NCBI GenBank assembly: GCA_003427395.1 | Contig: BFEA01000288.1 | Coordinates: 1,541,434 to 1,562,062 of the forward strand | Length of the DNA stretch: 20,629 bases | Reading direction: 5' to 3' | Source: Chara braunii | Taxonomy: Eukaryota; Streptophyta; Charophyceae; Charales; Characeae | Part shown: piece by piece, positions 1 to 7,701 of the stretch | Position numbering within the stretch: the first letter of the stretch is position 1 | Layout of the letters: each line of letters opens with the position of its first letter | The notes under the pieces: generated by a model | Databases searched by the model: none | What the model saw: only the letters and a program-made list of their open reading frames with translations | Told to the model about the DNA's origin: nothing | Made by a program: the position numbers and the translations under genes

Positions 1-44
<44 letters not shown>

Positions 45-48
45 TAAC

Positions 49-94
<46 letters not shown>
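1..94. repeat. (TAA)n microsatellite
   Basis: Near-perfect TAA trinucleotide array from the window edge, interrupted once near 42-50 by a short ATAACAA variant. It probably continues to the left of the window. Confidence 0.97.
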
Positions 95-553
95 TGCAAG
101 GGGACATAAATGTGGCCGAAGCACAGAAATCCAAACCGCAGAATCACACTGAAGCCCGAGTAGTCAAGGCAAGAGCAGATAGCACAATGGAACCGAGTAT
201 CCACCACTTGAGAATGATATAGCAGATTTGTGAGTCAATGTCCCAGCCCAATCGGGCAACACCAACAGCATAACCCAATGTAACTCTCTCTTCTGAATGG
301 CGCCAGGCGCCCTATCTATTCTACAGCCTATCACTACAACTACAGTATGACAGCAACCAGACAACTTGACTATCAGCGAGTGATGATGTCTACACCAATG
401 CCGACTCCCTCTCCACCAGGTACGTCTCTCTCTTCACCTTCACTCTCCCTTATCATCCCACACATTGCCCTTCACCTCCTTCTGAGTCCACAGGCAGCCC
501 AGCTACGGCCGCTAGCGCCCTACCCCACAAGCAGCGCCCAGTCATTCATTCGT
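95..553. other. unassigned intergenic stretch
   Basis: No recognisable gene. A 66-codon minus-strand frame (164-364) and a 103-codon plus-strand frame (347-658) are open, but neither shows a known domain. The plus frame is Ser/Pro/Leu-rich, as expected from its pyrimidine-rich DNA between 400 and 490. A small GGCGCC direct/inverted pair lies near 300. Confidence 0.5.
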
Positions 554-745
554 TCATGCGGAAGCCATGCGGGAGCGTTGTCTCAGCGTCTTGCGCACCG
601 TGGTCCGCAGATGCCCGTAGTCGAAGTGGTCGTGAGGGAGATCGAGTGCCATAATTAGTGCTAGTAGTAGTGTGTGCGTGAGAGTGTAAGGGTAGTGTGT
701 ACGGGTATGGGATTCCAGGGTGATCCTGAGTTGAGAGTCAGTACA
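554..745 (-). CDS. protein-like open frame, possible terminal exon
   Basis: The minus strand is open for 63 codons from 745 down to a TGA at 554-556. The only Met (652-650) would give 32 residues starting MALDLPHDHFDYGHLRTTVR and ending with a basic, Arg-rich tail. Residue composition is balanced and not driven by a simple repeat, unlike most open frames here. I recognise no family. No start-proximal promoter is evident, and the frame could be the last exon of a longer gene or chance. The competing plus-strand frame over the same DNA is compositionally poorer. Function unknown. Confidence 0.2.
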   Translation of the reverse strand, partial: CTDSQLRITLESHTRTHYPYTLTHTLLLALIMALDLPHDHFDYGHLRTTVRKTLRQRSRMASA

Positions 746-1415
746 TCAGTCATAATAAATTAATACGCGCCCCGGTCGTACGACCGGAGCAATTATTAGT
801 GTATGATCATCGGGGTTGAGGTAGCACCCCGATTGTTGACGATTGCTCGAGCGGTACCTTTATCCTTACTAGTGCACCATAAGCGAGGTTGGAACTCTTT
901 GTCTCCCGTAGGTAGAAAAAGGAGTCGCCCCTTGGGAGGTGACTTCCTGACCGCATGACTACCCGAGCGACCGGTGCCTTCGTCCCTCTGCAGAGGGAGA
1001 CACCGTTGCAAGTTCTGATATCGTCCGCACGAGGTCTAGACTGAGACTACTTGACCTAGTACCCACTTACCTAACGATATTGGGCATCTAAAAAAAAATA
1101 AAAAAAATGCCAACTTCTGCTCGGTCTCGAGTACCCGGCACATTTACCCCTACTTAGTGTAGGTATGGGCTTACCCGTCACTTGTGTGTTTTCCCCGCGG
1201 CAACCTTCAATGTCTCAGCCGCAGGTAAGTACCCGCCCTTTGGGCCGTACCGGTTAACCAGGTGCCCTTGTAGGGCACACACATACTTAAGCCGACAGGC
1301 ATGCAAACAAGCTAGCGTACACACACACAAACTTAGAGAAACAGGGCCAAGCCACTGGCAGACTGAGCCCCGATACTCTTCATATAGCTGAGCAACTCCT
1401 CTCTTGATAAGAGTA

Positions 1416-1484
1416 GGAGCTAGGGTTCAGGTTGTCAAGCGGTGGATGCAGGGAACGAATCCATCCGACCGCTGAGCTAGCTCC
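1416..1484 (-). other. tRNA-like pseudogene or SINE head
   Basis: On the minus strand the ends GGAGCTA and TAGCTCC pair as a perfect 7-bp acceptor-like stem over 69 nt. An A-box-like TAGCTCAGCGG lies at 1479-1469. The T-arm region is degenerate: no GGTTCGANTCC box is present. The D stem and anticodon arm also cannot be drawn properly. It is therefore a tRNA-derived relic, or an inverted repeat that mimics one, not a functional tRNA. An overlapping 8-bp hairpin at 1479-1499 competes with the fold. Confidence 0.35.
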
Positions 1485-1522
1485 TTTTGTCAAGGAGCTT
1501 TGCAACAGTTTCGCCAAGGCTC

Positions 1523-1597
1523 AGTCGGGGCGGGACTCGAACCCGCGACCTAGAGCAGTAGAGTTAGTTGAAGTGAGTTGGTCAGTTGGAGCCGACT
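1523..1597 (-). other. tRNA-like 3' half (perfect T arm and B box)
   Basis: On the minus strand, 1546-1530 forms a perfect 5-bp T stem with a 7-nt TTCGAGT loop. The B-box GGTTCGAGTCC lies at 1543-1533. The 3' acceptor CCCGACT (1529-1523) pairs 6 of 7 with AGTCGGC at 1597-1591, giving a tRNA-sized 75 nt. The D arm and A box are missing, because that part consists of GTTG-like repeats. A SINE fragment or tRNA pseudogene is the best reading. Confidence 0.45.
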
Positions 1598-1639
1598 GGA
1601 GTAGGGGTTTGACACTTGGCGAGTTCGGGTAGTTAGAAG

Positions 1640-1740
1640 TTAGATTCTTTATTTTTCTTTGTTTTTTTTTTTGTTTTTTTTTAATGATTAGATTCTCTTC
1701 TTTTATTTTTATTATTATTTCTTTCTTTTTTTTCTCTTTA
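1640..1740. repeat. T-rich low-complexity tract
   Basis: T runs with scattered A, C and G on the plus strand; no coding or RNA signal seen. Confidence 0.85.
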
Positions 1741-1753
1741 CCCGTAGTTTCAG

Positions 1754-1809
1754 ACAGTTTCTTCTTATGAATCTATCGCGGGATCCACGACAGATTCATA
1801 AGATACTGT
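1754..1809. repeat. 12-bp inverted repeat with outer 5-bp extension
   Basis: TCTTATGAATCT (1763-1774) is the exact reverse complement of AGATTCATAAGA (1792-1803). ACAGT (1754-1758) and ACTGT (1805-1809) extend the stem after small internal loops. The same GAATCT/AGATTC core recurs in the hairpins at 2458 and 2741. Confidence 0.75.
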
Positions 1810-1859
1810 ACCTCGGTGATACCGGAGTACGACTTCGGGGTCGCCTGACGAAGTCACGG

Positions 1860-2145
1860 CCAACCACTACGTGAGAAGGGGGACCGGGGACGTGCACGAG
1901 GGTCTGGAGAGCAAGCGCGGTAAGGGGGAACGCGCGGAGGAAGGAGATGGTTGCGCAGAAAGGAGGGAAGAATGAGAAGACGGAGAAGAAGGAGGAAAGA
2001 GAGACCGTGGGGGAATGGGTTACCGTGAGCGAGAGGGGACCGTCGAGCGCGCGGGAAAAAGCACCGGGGAAAAGCGCGTCGGCAGGGAAGATAAGAAACG
2101 GGCGCGCAGAGAAGTAGTATAGGGAGAAGAAGAAGAAGAAGGGAG
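1860..2145. other. G/A-rich unassigned stretch
   Basis: Purine-rich plus strand grading into the GAA array. No gene, RNA or transposon signature was found. Confidence 0.6.
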
Positions 2146-2260
2146 AATGAGAAGAAGAAAAAAGAAGAAGAAGAAGAAAAAGAAGAAGAAGAAGAAGAAG
2201 AAGGGAGAAGGAGAAGGAAGAAGAAGAAGAAGAAGGATAGGAGAAGAAAAAGAGGAGGGA
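2146..2260. repeat. (GAA)n imperfect microsatellite
   Basis: GAA/AAG repeats with A and G interruptions. They generate spurious poly-Lys (plus) and poly-Phe/Leu/Ser (minus) open frames. Confidence 0.93.
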
Positions 2261-2264
2261 AGAT

Positions 2265-2273
2265 ACTTACCTG
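2265..2273 (-). other. splice-donor-like CAG|GTAAGT
   Basis: On the minus strand CAG at 2273-2271 is followed by GTAAGT at 2270-2265, a consensus donor, and then by the pyrimidine-rich complement of the GAA array. The upstream open frame (minus, 2380-2271) reads a Val/Ala-rich hydrophobic run followed by an Arg-rich stretch. A plus-strand donor AAG|GTGAGT at 2355-2363 lies in the same DNA, so the sense strand is ambiguous. Confidence 0.25.
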
Positions 2274-2404
2274 AGCGACGGCAACGACGGCGGGCGACGA
2301 CTACGGCTACGCTGACTGACCCGACGACGACGATGGAGCAGGGGAATGAGGACGAAGGTGAGTATTCGATTTCGCGGCTCACACCCCAGCACCATCAGCG
2401 ACCG

Positions 2405-2457
2405 AAAAAAAAATAAAATAAAAATAAATAAATAAATAAATAAGCAAATAAATAAAA
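2405..2457. repeat. (AAAT)n microsatellite
   Basis: A-rich start followed by AAAT units with one GC interruption near 2444; directly abuts the 2458 hairpin. Confidence 0.93.
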
Positions 2458-2496
2458 TGAATGAATCTAACGCATTAACAAGGTTAGATTCATTCA
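2458..2496. repeat. perfect 14-bp hairpin
   Basis: TGAATGAATCTAAC (2458-2471) is exactly complementary to 2483-2496, with an 11-nt loop at 2472-2482. It sits at the boundary between the AAAT array and unique DNA. Confidence 0.9.
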
Positions 2497-2740
2497 CTAC
2501 CATACATGTGCGTGTGTGTGTGTGTGAGTATGTGAGTGAGATAGAAAGTTCTTCTTCTTCCTCTTCTCAGTCCACCTTCTCCTTCTCCTCTCTCTCATCC
2601 TCTGGTTTCTCAGTATCTGCGGACTATGTGAGAGAGAGAGGAGAGAGTGGGAGAGGAGAGAGAGAGTGAGGGAGAGACTATAAGCCTCCAACCTTGGCCA
2701 ACAGCCAAGTCACCAACTCGCGCCTCGCCACGCGCTACTT

Positions 2741-2836
2741 GGATCGATAGAATGAGCAAGTCGAAAAGTGGCAGTGTATATTTCCACGTTTCGGTGGAAG
2801 ATTCATTCCGTTTTTGCTCATCCTGTCGATGGAATG
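2741..2836. repeat. stem-loop repeat, copy 1
   Basis: The 17-nt arm at 2743-2759 pairs with 2815-2831 through 15 Watson-Crick pairs, one G-T pair and one mismatch. An inner stem TTCCAC/GTGGAA sits at the tip. The 96-bp unit recurs 266 bp downstream with roughly 88-90% identity. In both copies it is followed by GT repeats and then GA repeats. Confidence 0.8.
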
Positions 2837-2838
2837 TT

Positions 2839-2885
2839 TGTGTGTGTGTGTGTGTGTGTGAGACGTTCCTGTTTCGACCAGGGGG

Positions 2886-2966
<81 letters not shown>
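2839..2966. repeat. (TG)n then (GA)n microsatellites
   Basis: About 11 TG units (2839-2860), a 27-nt unique spacer, and about 39 GA units (2888-2966). These produce the long Arg-Glu and Leu-Ser open frames on the two strands. Confidence 0.97.
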
Positions 2967-2968
<2 letters not shown>

Positions 2969-3006
2969 TGTAAGGCCCCGGCACTACGGCTCGCCGTACT
3001 CTGCGA

Positions 3007-3102
3007 GGATCGATAGAATGAGAAAATCACAAAGTGGTAGTGTATATTTCCACGTTTCAGCGAAAGATTCATTCCGTTTTTGCTCATCCTATCGACGGAA
3101 TG
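3007..3102. repeat. stem-loop repeat, copy 2
   Basis: Second copy of the 96-bp unit at 2741. The outer stem is retained with three mismatches. The G-T pair of copy 1 is an A-T pair here, whereas the inner stem has decayed. It is followed by CGTACGTACGTGCG, GT and GA repeats in the same order as copy 1. Confidence 0.8.
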
Positions 3103-3167
3103 TGTGTCCGTACGTACGTGCGTGTGTGTGTGTATGTGTGTGCGAGAGGGAGAGAGAGAGAGCTCTC

Positions 3168-3476
3168 ACCTGGCTGCATGCACGCTACACAGATGAATCC
3201 AACGAGTTGATTGTCTGGTCGAAAGGCCCAGGTGACCTTTCTAAGGTTCATCGTGTCGGGGATAGATTGTTGTAATTATCGATCTTGAACGAGGAATGCC
3301 TGGTAAGTGCGAGTCATCAGCTCGCGCTGATTACGTCCCTGCCCTTTGTACACACCGCCGTCGCCCCTACCGATCGAATGGTCCGGTGAAGTGTTGGGAT
3401 CGTTCTGATCTTGGCGGGTTGATGTTGGGGATGATGTGGGAAGGTTCGTTGAACCTTATCATTTAGAGGGAGAAGA
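3168..3476 (+). rRNA. 18S rRNA, degenerate 3' fragment
   Basis: Matches the 3' part of the small-subunit rRNA, recognised from known conserved blocks. In order: a GCACGCTACAC block (3178-3189); CCAACGAG; GGGGATAGATTGTTGTAAT; GAACGAGGAATGCCTGGTAA (3287-3306); GAGTCATCAGCTCGCG; GATTACGTCCCTGCCC; TTTGTACACACCGCC (about 3346-3360); CTACCGATCGAATGGTCC; GGTGAAGTGTTGGGATCG; and CTTATCATTTAGAGG (3455-3469). One C is missing from the invariant CACCGCCCGTCGC, and other conserved sites have changed (CCTGGTAAGTGC for CCTAGTAAGCGC). The fragment begins right after a GA array. It stops where AAGTCGTAACAAGG should follow, and a GAA array takes over. It lacks most of 18S and the true 3' end, so it is a displaced pseudogene fragment. 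The sequence type is plant/green-algal. Confidence 0.93.
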
Positions 3477-3580
3477 AGAAGGAGTAGTGAAGGGAGAAGA
3501 GGAAGAAGAAGAAGAAGGAGAAGGAGAAGAAGAAGAAGAAGAAGAAGGAGTAGAAGGAGAAAAGGGAAAGAGGAGGGGGA
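3469..3580. repeat. (GAA)n imperfect microsatellite
   Basis: GAA/AGA repeats with GGAG interruptions, starting exactly where 18S homology ends. Source of Leu- and Ser-rich minus-strand frames. Confidence 0.93.
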
Positions 3581-3590
3581 GAACACTTAC

Positions 3591-4018
3591 CTGACCGAGC
3601 ACGACGGCGATGATAGCGACAACAGGAGATAGAAACAGGTAAGTCTCATGTCTTGCGGCGCACTCCTCGACTCTTTCAGCGGTACTAGAACATGGAAAAT
3701 ATCCGCTGCTACTATTTGCGTTTGCGTGAGTAAGCATGATCTGACCCCGTAACGGACCTCGCGCTTCTGCAGGTGGAGAAATGAACACATTCAGATGAAT
3801 CTACTGCAATAACATGGAAATGTGCACTCCTACACCTATGTATGCGTATGCGGACAGGGTGAAAAAATCAAACGAACCTACCACTAGAATAAGAGAAAAT
3901 GCACTACTACAGTGTGTGTGAAGGGATTGTGTAATGAGAAAGAGAAAAGGTGGAGTAAAGAGGGGAAGCTTACCTGTTTAGATGCCGACAGGTCGTCGCT
4001 GCTCCCGTGAGTTTCTCT
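3591..4018 (-). CDS. possible two-exon coding fragment
   Basis: On the minus strand, CTTCAG (ending 4019) could be an acceptor for a 45-nt exon (4018-3974) that ends at CAG|GTAAGC. A 207-nt intron-like stretch ends in CTCCACCTGCAG, opening a 176-nt exon (3766-3591) that ends at CAG|GTAAGTG. The reading frame of the 45-nt exon, ending SASKQ, continues open through the second exon as KREVRYGVRSCLLTQTQIVA and a Leu/Ser/Cys-rich end. An alternative frame of the second exon ends in a hydrophobic LSPVVAIIAVVLG run. No family recognised. The following intron would begin with the TTC-rich tract. Splice signals are good, but GTAAGT also occurs by chance in this window. Confidence 0.22.
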
Positions 4019-4111
4019 CTGAAGAAGAAACCCACACTCCTCCTACTTGTATTAGACCGGAAAGATCGATTGTATACATCTGTTTTCATTAATATTATTA
4101 TTGTTACTATT

Positions 4112-4172
4112 TTCTTCTTCCTCTTCTTCTTCTTCTTCTTATTCTTATTATTATTATTATTATTATTATTAT
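4112..4172. repeat. (TTC)n grading into (TTA)n
   Basis: TTC units to about 4145, then TTA units to 4172: two adjacent trinucleotide arrays that differ at one base. Confidence 0.93.
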
Positions 4173-4288
4173 GTTATTACTCATATTATCGTTGTTTTAT
4201 TACTACCGTACTTTAATTTCGGCAATAAATATAGCTACGTGCATTTGAAGAGGAGAAATGAAGGGGACGATGAACGCGAGGGAGATAA

Positions 4289-4432
4289 GGGTTCAAGCGC
4301 AAAAGAAAGGAGAACCGAGAACGTGAGGAAGCGAGCGTGGGTTATCCCGGTCTGATGCGGACGATGAGATACTTAACTGGTGCACGAAGAGAGATCGACT
4401 ATGGTGTTGCCATCATGCACATTGGTTTGTGA
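4289..4432 (+). pseudogene. Ty1/copia-like polyprotein relic (weak)
   Basis: A 47-codon open frame, bounded by stops at 4286 and 4430. It contains LMRTMRYLTGARREIDYGVA at about codons 22-41. This resembles the stretch after the reverse transcriptase of Ty1/copia polyproteins, where a KRxxRYLxGTxDxG pattern is conserved (family knowledge). Thr is replaced by Ala after Gly, and two extra residues precede Asp-Tyr-Gly. The frame stops soon after, and the expected RNase H region does not follow in any frame I could read. If real it is a short, dead fragment; chance resemblance is possible. Confidence 0.3.
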
Positions 4433-4719
4433 GAATCGAAGCGAGCCTGTTGAATGAACACAACTGTAACTAGCATAGTAGGGAATACGTGGGGCGCTGG
4501 GCGCCAGACAGAGACGAGCGACTTTTAGAAATTGTGTTGGTGTGGCCTACGGACATGAATATTGGCTCATTATTTCAATGTATTGCTCTATATGGATGGT
4601 TTCTCGGTGCACTTGTACTCTCTGCTTGGACATGACTACTTGGACATCTGTGTATTTTCGCAACTTGGTCTTCTGTATATCATTTACACTCTTATTCCTT
4701 GCAATGATTAGTATTACTA
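4433..4719. other. unassigned stretch
   Basis: No gene recognised. A GGCGC/GCGCC mini-hairpin lies at about 4492-4504. The open frames running into the ATT array (4542-4868 plus, 4547-4837 minus) owe most of their length to the repeat. Confidence 0.5.
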
Positions 4720-4753
4720 TCATTGTTTTTATTATTATTATTATTGTTATAAC

Positions 4754-4797
<44 letters not shown>

Positions 4798-4850
4798 TTA
4801 TTATTCTTATTCTTATTCTTATTATTATTATTATCAATATTATTATTATG
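4720..4850. repeat. (ATT)n microsatellite
   Basis: Long ATT array with GTT, ACT and CTT interruptions; encodes only poly-Ile-like frames. Confidence 0.95.
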
Positions 4851-4853
4851 CAA

Positions 4854-5072
4854 TTAGACTCGCTTTAACTTCCACTTCGCATTCATGTAAACAGATGGTG
4901 ATTCACACTTGCGTACGACGCCCACAATAAGCTCAGAGATGTGGTAACCAAAGAACACAGTTAGGATGCAAACTCGCTTCAAACAGGCTGTGGCGCAACA
5001 ACGCCTTAACATCCCAACTCTCTTCACTGTGTCTACTCCACCACTCATCCTAACCTTCACAGCGTGCGTCAT
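4854..5072 (-). CDS. unsupported 72-codon open frame
   Basis: Opens at an ATG at 5072 (MTHAVKVRMSGGVD...) and runs to a stop beside the ATT array. It has a central hydrophobic stretch (ILTVFFGYHISELIVGVV). The plus strand over 4972-5100 also has a plausible short frame (MQTRFKQAVAQQ...), so composition does not decide between them. No known domain, promoter or splice support. Listed for completeness. Confidence 0.12.
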   Translation of the reverse strand: MTHAVKVRMSGGVDTVKRVGMLRRCCATACLKRVCILTVFFGYHISELIVGVVRKCESPSVYMNAKWKLKRV

Positions 5073-5127
5073 AACAACGCGCGCGCATACTTAACTAAAT
5101 TTTCTCACCGATTTTGCCTCGGCCTCA

Positions 5128-5391
5128 ATGGCTGAGGAATTCGTTTCGAGTGCCACGCCCAAGCGTGCACACCCTTTATATTTCCAGACTGGCTCCGTCA
5201 TGGTAGCCGATGCCGTCACTGTGTCGAACGCAAAAACATGGCCAAATACCCTTGTAAGGGTATTTGGTCCGGCACCGCAGCCAGTTTCATATGTGTATAC
5301 GGAGTTCTACTGCCGATGTCCGTCTCATGTCCGTGGTACACAGGGTTGCGGGCCATGGTTGTGTTTTGCCTGGTGGATCCCAATTCGGTGA
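5128..5391 (+). CDS. hypothetical 87-codon ORF, possible first exon
   Basis: The ATG at 5128 has G at +4. The frame reads MAEEFVSSATPKRAHPLYFQ and continues through a Cys/Trp-rich end to a TGA at 5389. That stop lies inside CG|GTGAGT, a donor-like sequence, so the frame could be an exon ending at about 5388 with the TGA belonging to the intron. The perfect hairpin at 5242-5267 lies within it, which is unusual for coding DNA and lowers confidence. Antisense frames (5216-5437, 5287-5589, 5325-5648) overlap. No known family. Confidence 0.2.
   Translation: MAEEFVSSATPKRAHPLYFQTGSVMVADAVTVSNAKTWPNTLVRVFGPAPQPVSYVYTEFYCRCPSHVRGTQGCGPWLCFAWWIPIR
5242..5267. repeat. perfect 12-bp hairpin with 2-nt loop
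   Basis: CCAAATACCCTT (5242-5253), GT, AAGGGTATTTGG (5256-5267). Near-cruciform symmetry with an AAATACCC core. Confidence 0.95.
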
Positions 5392-5815
5392 GTGGCATGT
5401 GACGCATTCCCGGGTGGCAAAGATAGATGGGCGACATCCACGTCTAGCATGGGCGCAAGGTTGGCGATGGAGGTGGTTGTTGGTGGTGGTGGCCATATGT
5501 TGTCTAATGAGGAGTGGAATGCGGTAGTGATGGCGGTAATGGCCGTCATTCTTCGCCCGTAGATCGCCAAAGCATCGTAGGTGCACCACCCCTTCGGCCC
5601 CTGTAAGGCTTCCACACCCAACAATCGACTATAGTGGAGGCAGGACACCGCATGATGTCACCTACAAGATTCGCCCTGCCCCTCCCTCCGCACCGCCCAA
5701 ACGACTACCGATTCTAACCGTTGTCGTTGTCCCACTGTCGAAGCCCTGCTATGTGCGCACAGTGGTCCTACGGAGCCTGTTTTTACCGAAATGACATGCA
5801 GCAGCGCACCAATGT
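5392..5815. other. unassigned stretch
   Basis: A GGTGGT-rich tract near 5470-5495 and otherwise unique sequence. Only antisense or chance frames, including a 107-codon minus frame with no recognisable domain. Confidence 0.5.
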
Positions 5816-6001
5816 TTGTCAAAGCTAAGGCAGGGTGGTACCTTTTCGTTTTTTTATATTCATGTCTCATGGTACCGGTATCATTTACGAAATCCTAATG
5901 CCCCTAGATTTCAGTTCGAGGATATCACAGGCGCGTCCGTACTCCTTGTGTCTGGATCCATTGTACGGACGATGTATAATGTGTCTTGGGAGTCTGCGTG
6001 A
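5816..6001 (+). CDS. hypothetical 61-codon ORF
   Basis: Frame MSKLRQGGTFSFFYIHVSWY ... ending in VRTMYNVSWESA and TGA at 5999. A TAGATTTCAG at 5904-5913 would make a fair splice acceptor, after which the last 28 codons (FEDITGASVLLVSG...) look more protein-like than the first half. It could be a downstream exon of the 5128 frame, but nothing shown here proves a link. Family unknown. Confidence 0.18.
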   Translation: MSKLRQGGTFSFFYIHVSWYRYHLRNPNAPRFQFEDITGASVLLVSGSIVRTMYNVSWESA

Positions 6002-6630
6002 GATTTTTCCTAATTTTTTATATGTACCCTAGAGTATTTAGGGTTCTTATAAGAAGGGCTCTATGCAGCGGTTGATGGCATCCACATGCATTGGGTCTAG
6101 CATGGAAAAACAAAAAAAACACATGGCCGACAGGGGAATGTCACGCCCGCCTTCCCCCTCTGCAAATCCAAACCACTATGAAGCCTGTCGCGTAAGCGAT
6201 AGCAAATCCACGATATGGTGGGCCACTTACGTGGAAGTCCGACTGTTTCTCTGCCCAATCGATAACCAGCAATGACATGATGGCCCCATGCGGTCGATTG
6301 CTCTTGGATAAACGACAAATTTTCATCGCCAATGTTTATAAACAGAAACGAAAGTAGGAAAAAAAACAAAATTGAGAACAAATAAAAGGTTGTGCAGAAA
6401 CACATCCAAGTTGACACATCCTGTCCATCTGTAATTTCCTATAACATATTTATAAAAATTAAAAATTTATAAAGAAAAACAAAATTTGCAGATATTAGGT
6501 GTCGACGACTAGAAGAACAATTTACAGTTCACTCTGCTACTGGAATGGTTTTGTTATGCTCTTTCACCGTAGTCTGGTCGTGCATGGACCTTCCCTGCAT
6601 GCAGCCCCTCGTTTTCTTCTACGACATGCC
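6002..6630. other. unassigned stretch with A/T-rich block
   Basis: Contains two chance-level frames (6063-6275 plus, 6097-6417 minus). An A/T-rich segment at 6440-6490 includes two TTTATAAA palindromes separated by an A-rich spacer. No RNA gene or transposon end recognised. Confidence 0.5.
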
Positions 6631-6633
6631 CAA

Positions 6634-7080
6634 CTTTTGCCCAACCCAATTCCCCTGCAACCCGCCCTGTCTTGCTTCGCCCCTGCCCCCCTCCTGGAAG
6701 CCTTCCACTGTGGTCAATAAAACCCCTTCTTCAACGGGTTATATGCTTTGACCACTATGATTTGCACACACTTCCTGTCGAAGAAGACGAGGACAATGAT
6801 CATTTCCCTGTTTATCCTTTTTTTTGGGCACTCACTCCACCCTTGCATAATCTTATGTTTTTGCCCAACCCAATTCCCCTGCAACCCGCCCTGTCTTGCT
6901 TCGCCCCTGCCCCCCTCCTAGAAGCCTTCCACTGTGGTCAATAAAACCCCTTTTTCAACGGTTATATGCTTTGACCACTGTGATTTGCACACACTTCCTG
7001 TCGAAGAAGACGAGGACAACGATTATTTCCCTGTTTATCCTTTTCTTTGGGCACTCACTCCACCCTTGCATGATCTTATG
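6634..7080. repeat. 223-bp tandem duplication
   Basis: Copy 1 (6634-6857) and copy 2 (6858-7080) are about 95% identical, so the duplication is recent. Each carries CAATAAAACCCC, which could pass for a polyadenylation signal, and a CGAAGAAGACGAGGACAA block. A short CGACATGC motif flanks the outer ends (near 6622 and 7084). Open frames at 6672-6944 and 6896-7138 are shifted readings of the same repeat. Confidence 0.93.
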
Positions 7081-7261
7081 CTTCGACATGCTTGTGGTTT
7101 TGTGGTTTATTTTGGGATCCGTTTTGGGGGGGTTGTGAAATGTACATATAAAGAGATGGGAAAAGAGAGAGAGAAAAATAACAATAGTTATGCATAAGCG
7201 GCCATTTGTACTCACTTGCGCATATATTAGGCTATTGAAATCTCACGACAAATGTGAAGCA

Positions 7262-7311
7262 GTGTGTGTGTGCACATGTGGAAGTGTGTGTGTGTGTGTG
7301 CGTGCGTGCGG

Positions 7312-7361
<50 letters not shown>

Positions 7362-7380
7362 NTGTGTGTTGGTGTGTGTA

Positions 7381-7418
<38 letters not shown>

Positions 7419-7436
7419 GGTGTGTGTATGTGTATG
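7262..7436. repeat. (GT)n microsatellite with unresolved base
   Basis: Interrupted GT array; a single N at 7362 sits in the longest pure run. TTGGTGTGTGTATGT recurs on both sides of the following GT block, showing an internal duplication. Confidence 0.97.
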
Positions 7437-7495
7437 TTCATATACCGCCCAATGCTTGACGACACAGAGAGAAAATGTTAACAAAAATGAACACA

Positions 7496-7586
7496 CAAAC
7501 AAGGAAACATAAAACCAAACACATAAATAAACAAATAAACAAACGAACAAATAAACAAACAAACAAACAAACAAAAAACAAAAAAA
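7496..7586. repeat. (AAAC)n/(AAAT)n repeat
   Basis: Degenerate AAAC units ending in an A-rich run. The complement encodes the spurious Phe-Val-Cys-Leu frames on the minus strand. Confidence 0.9.
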
Positions 7587-7701
7587 ATGAGTTGAAAATA
7601 CAACACGCCACAACATAAAATACTTTACTTTGGGCGTTTGTTCGCCACATGCACAACAACTCGTAATCTTCATATCAACCTTTTTTCTATTTTGTTTTTA
7701 T

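Larger units (their letters stand above)
772..1855. repeat. hairpin-dense block
   Basis: Short, mostly perfect inverted repeats occur every 50-150 bp: a 16-bp palindrome at 772-787 (CCGGTCGTACGACCGG); an 8-bp stem at 809-816/826-833; a 14-bp palindrome with a PstI core at 984-997; a GTCTAGAC palindrome near 1035; GCCC/GGGC at 1235-1245; a 6-bp stem at 1262-1267/1273-1278; CTCTT/AAGAG at 1401-1413; an 8-bp stem at 1479-1486/1492-1499; a bipartite stem at 1754-1809; CGGT/ACCG at 1814-1824; and a 7-bp stem at 1831-1837/1849-1855. The longest open frames inside (796-1011 minus, 1182-1391 plus, 1432-1632 plus) look like chance. Confidence 0.6.

Noticed and set aside
1523-1597. Functional tRNA gene
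   Set aside because: T arm and acceptor look good, but no D arm, A box or anticodon stem can form.
2262-2273. U1 snRNA 5' end (ATACTTACCTG)
   Set aside because: Only the donor-complementary 11 nt match; the downstream sequence does not follow any U1 snRNA. It is better read as a minus-strand splice-donor-like site.
2020-2982. Long Lys/Arg-, Leu/Ser- and Arg-Glu-rich open frames
   Set aside because: They are direct translations of GAA, GA and CT microsatellites and appear on both strands.
7227-7673. 148-codon His-Thr-rich minus frame
   Set aside because: It consists of the GT array complement, includes an unresolved base, and continues through AAAC repeats.
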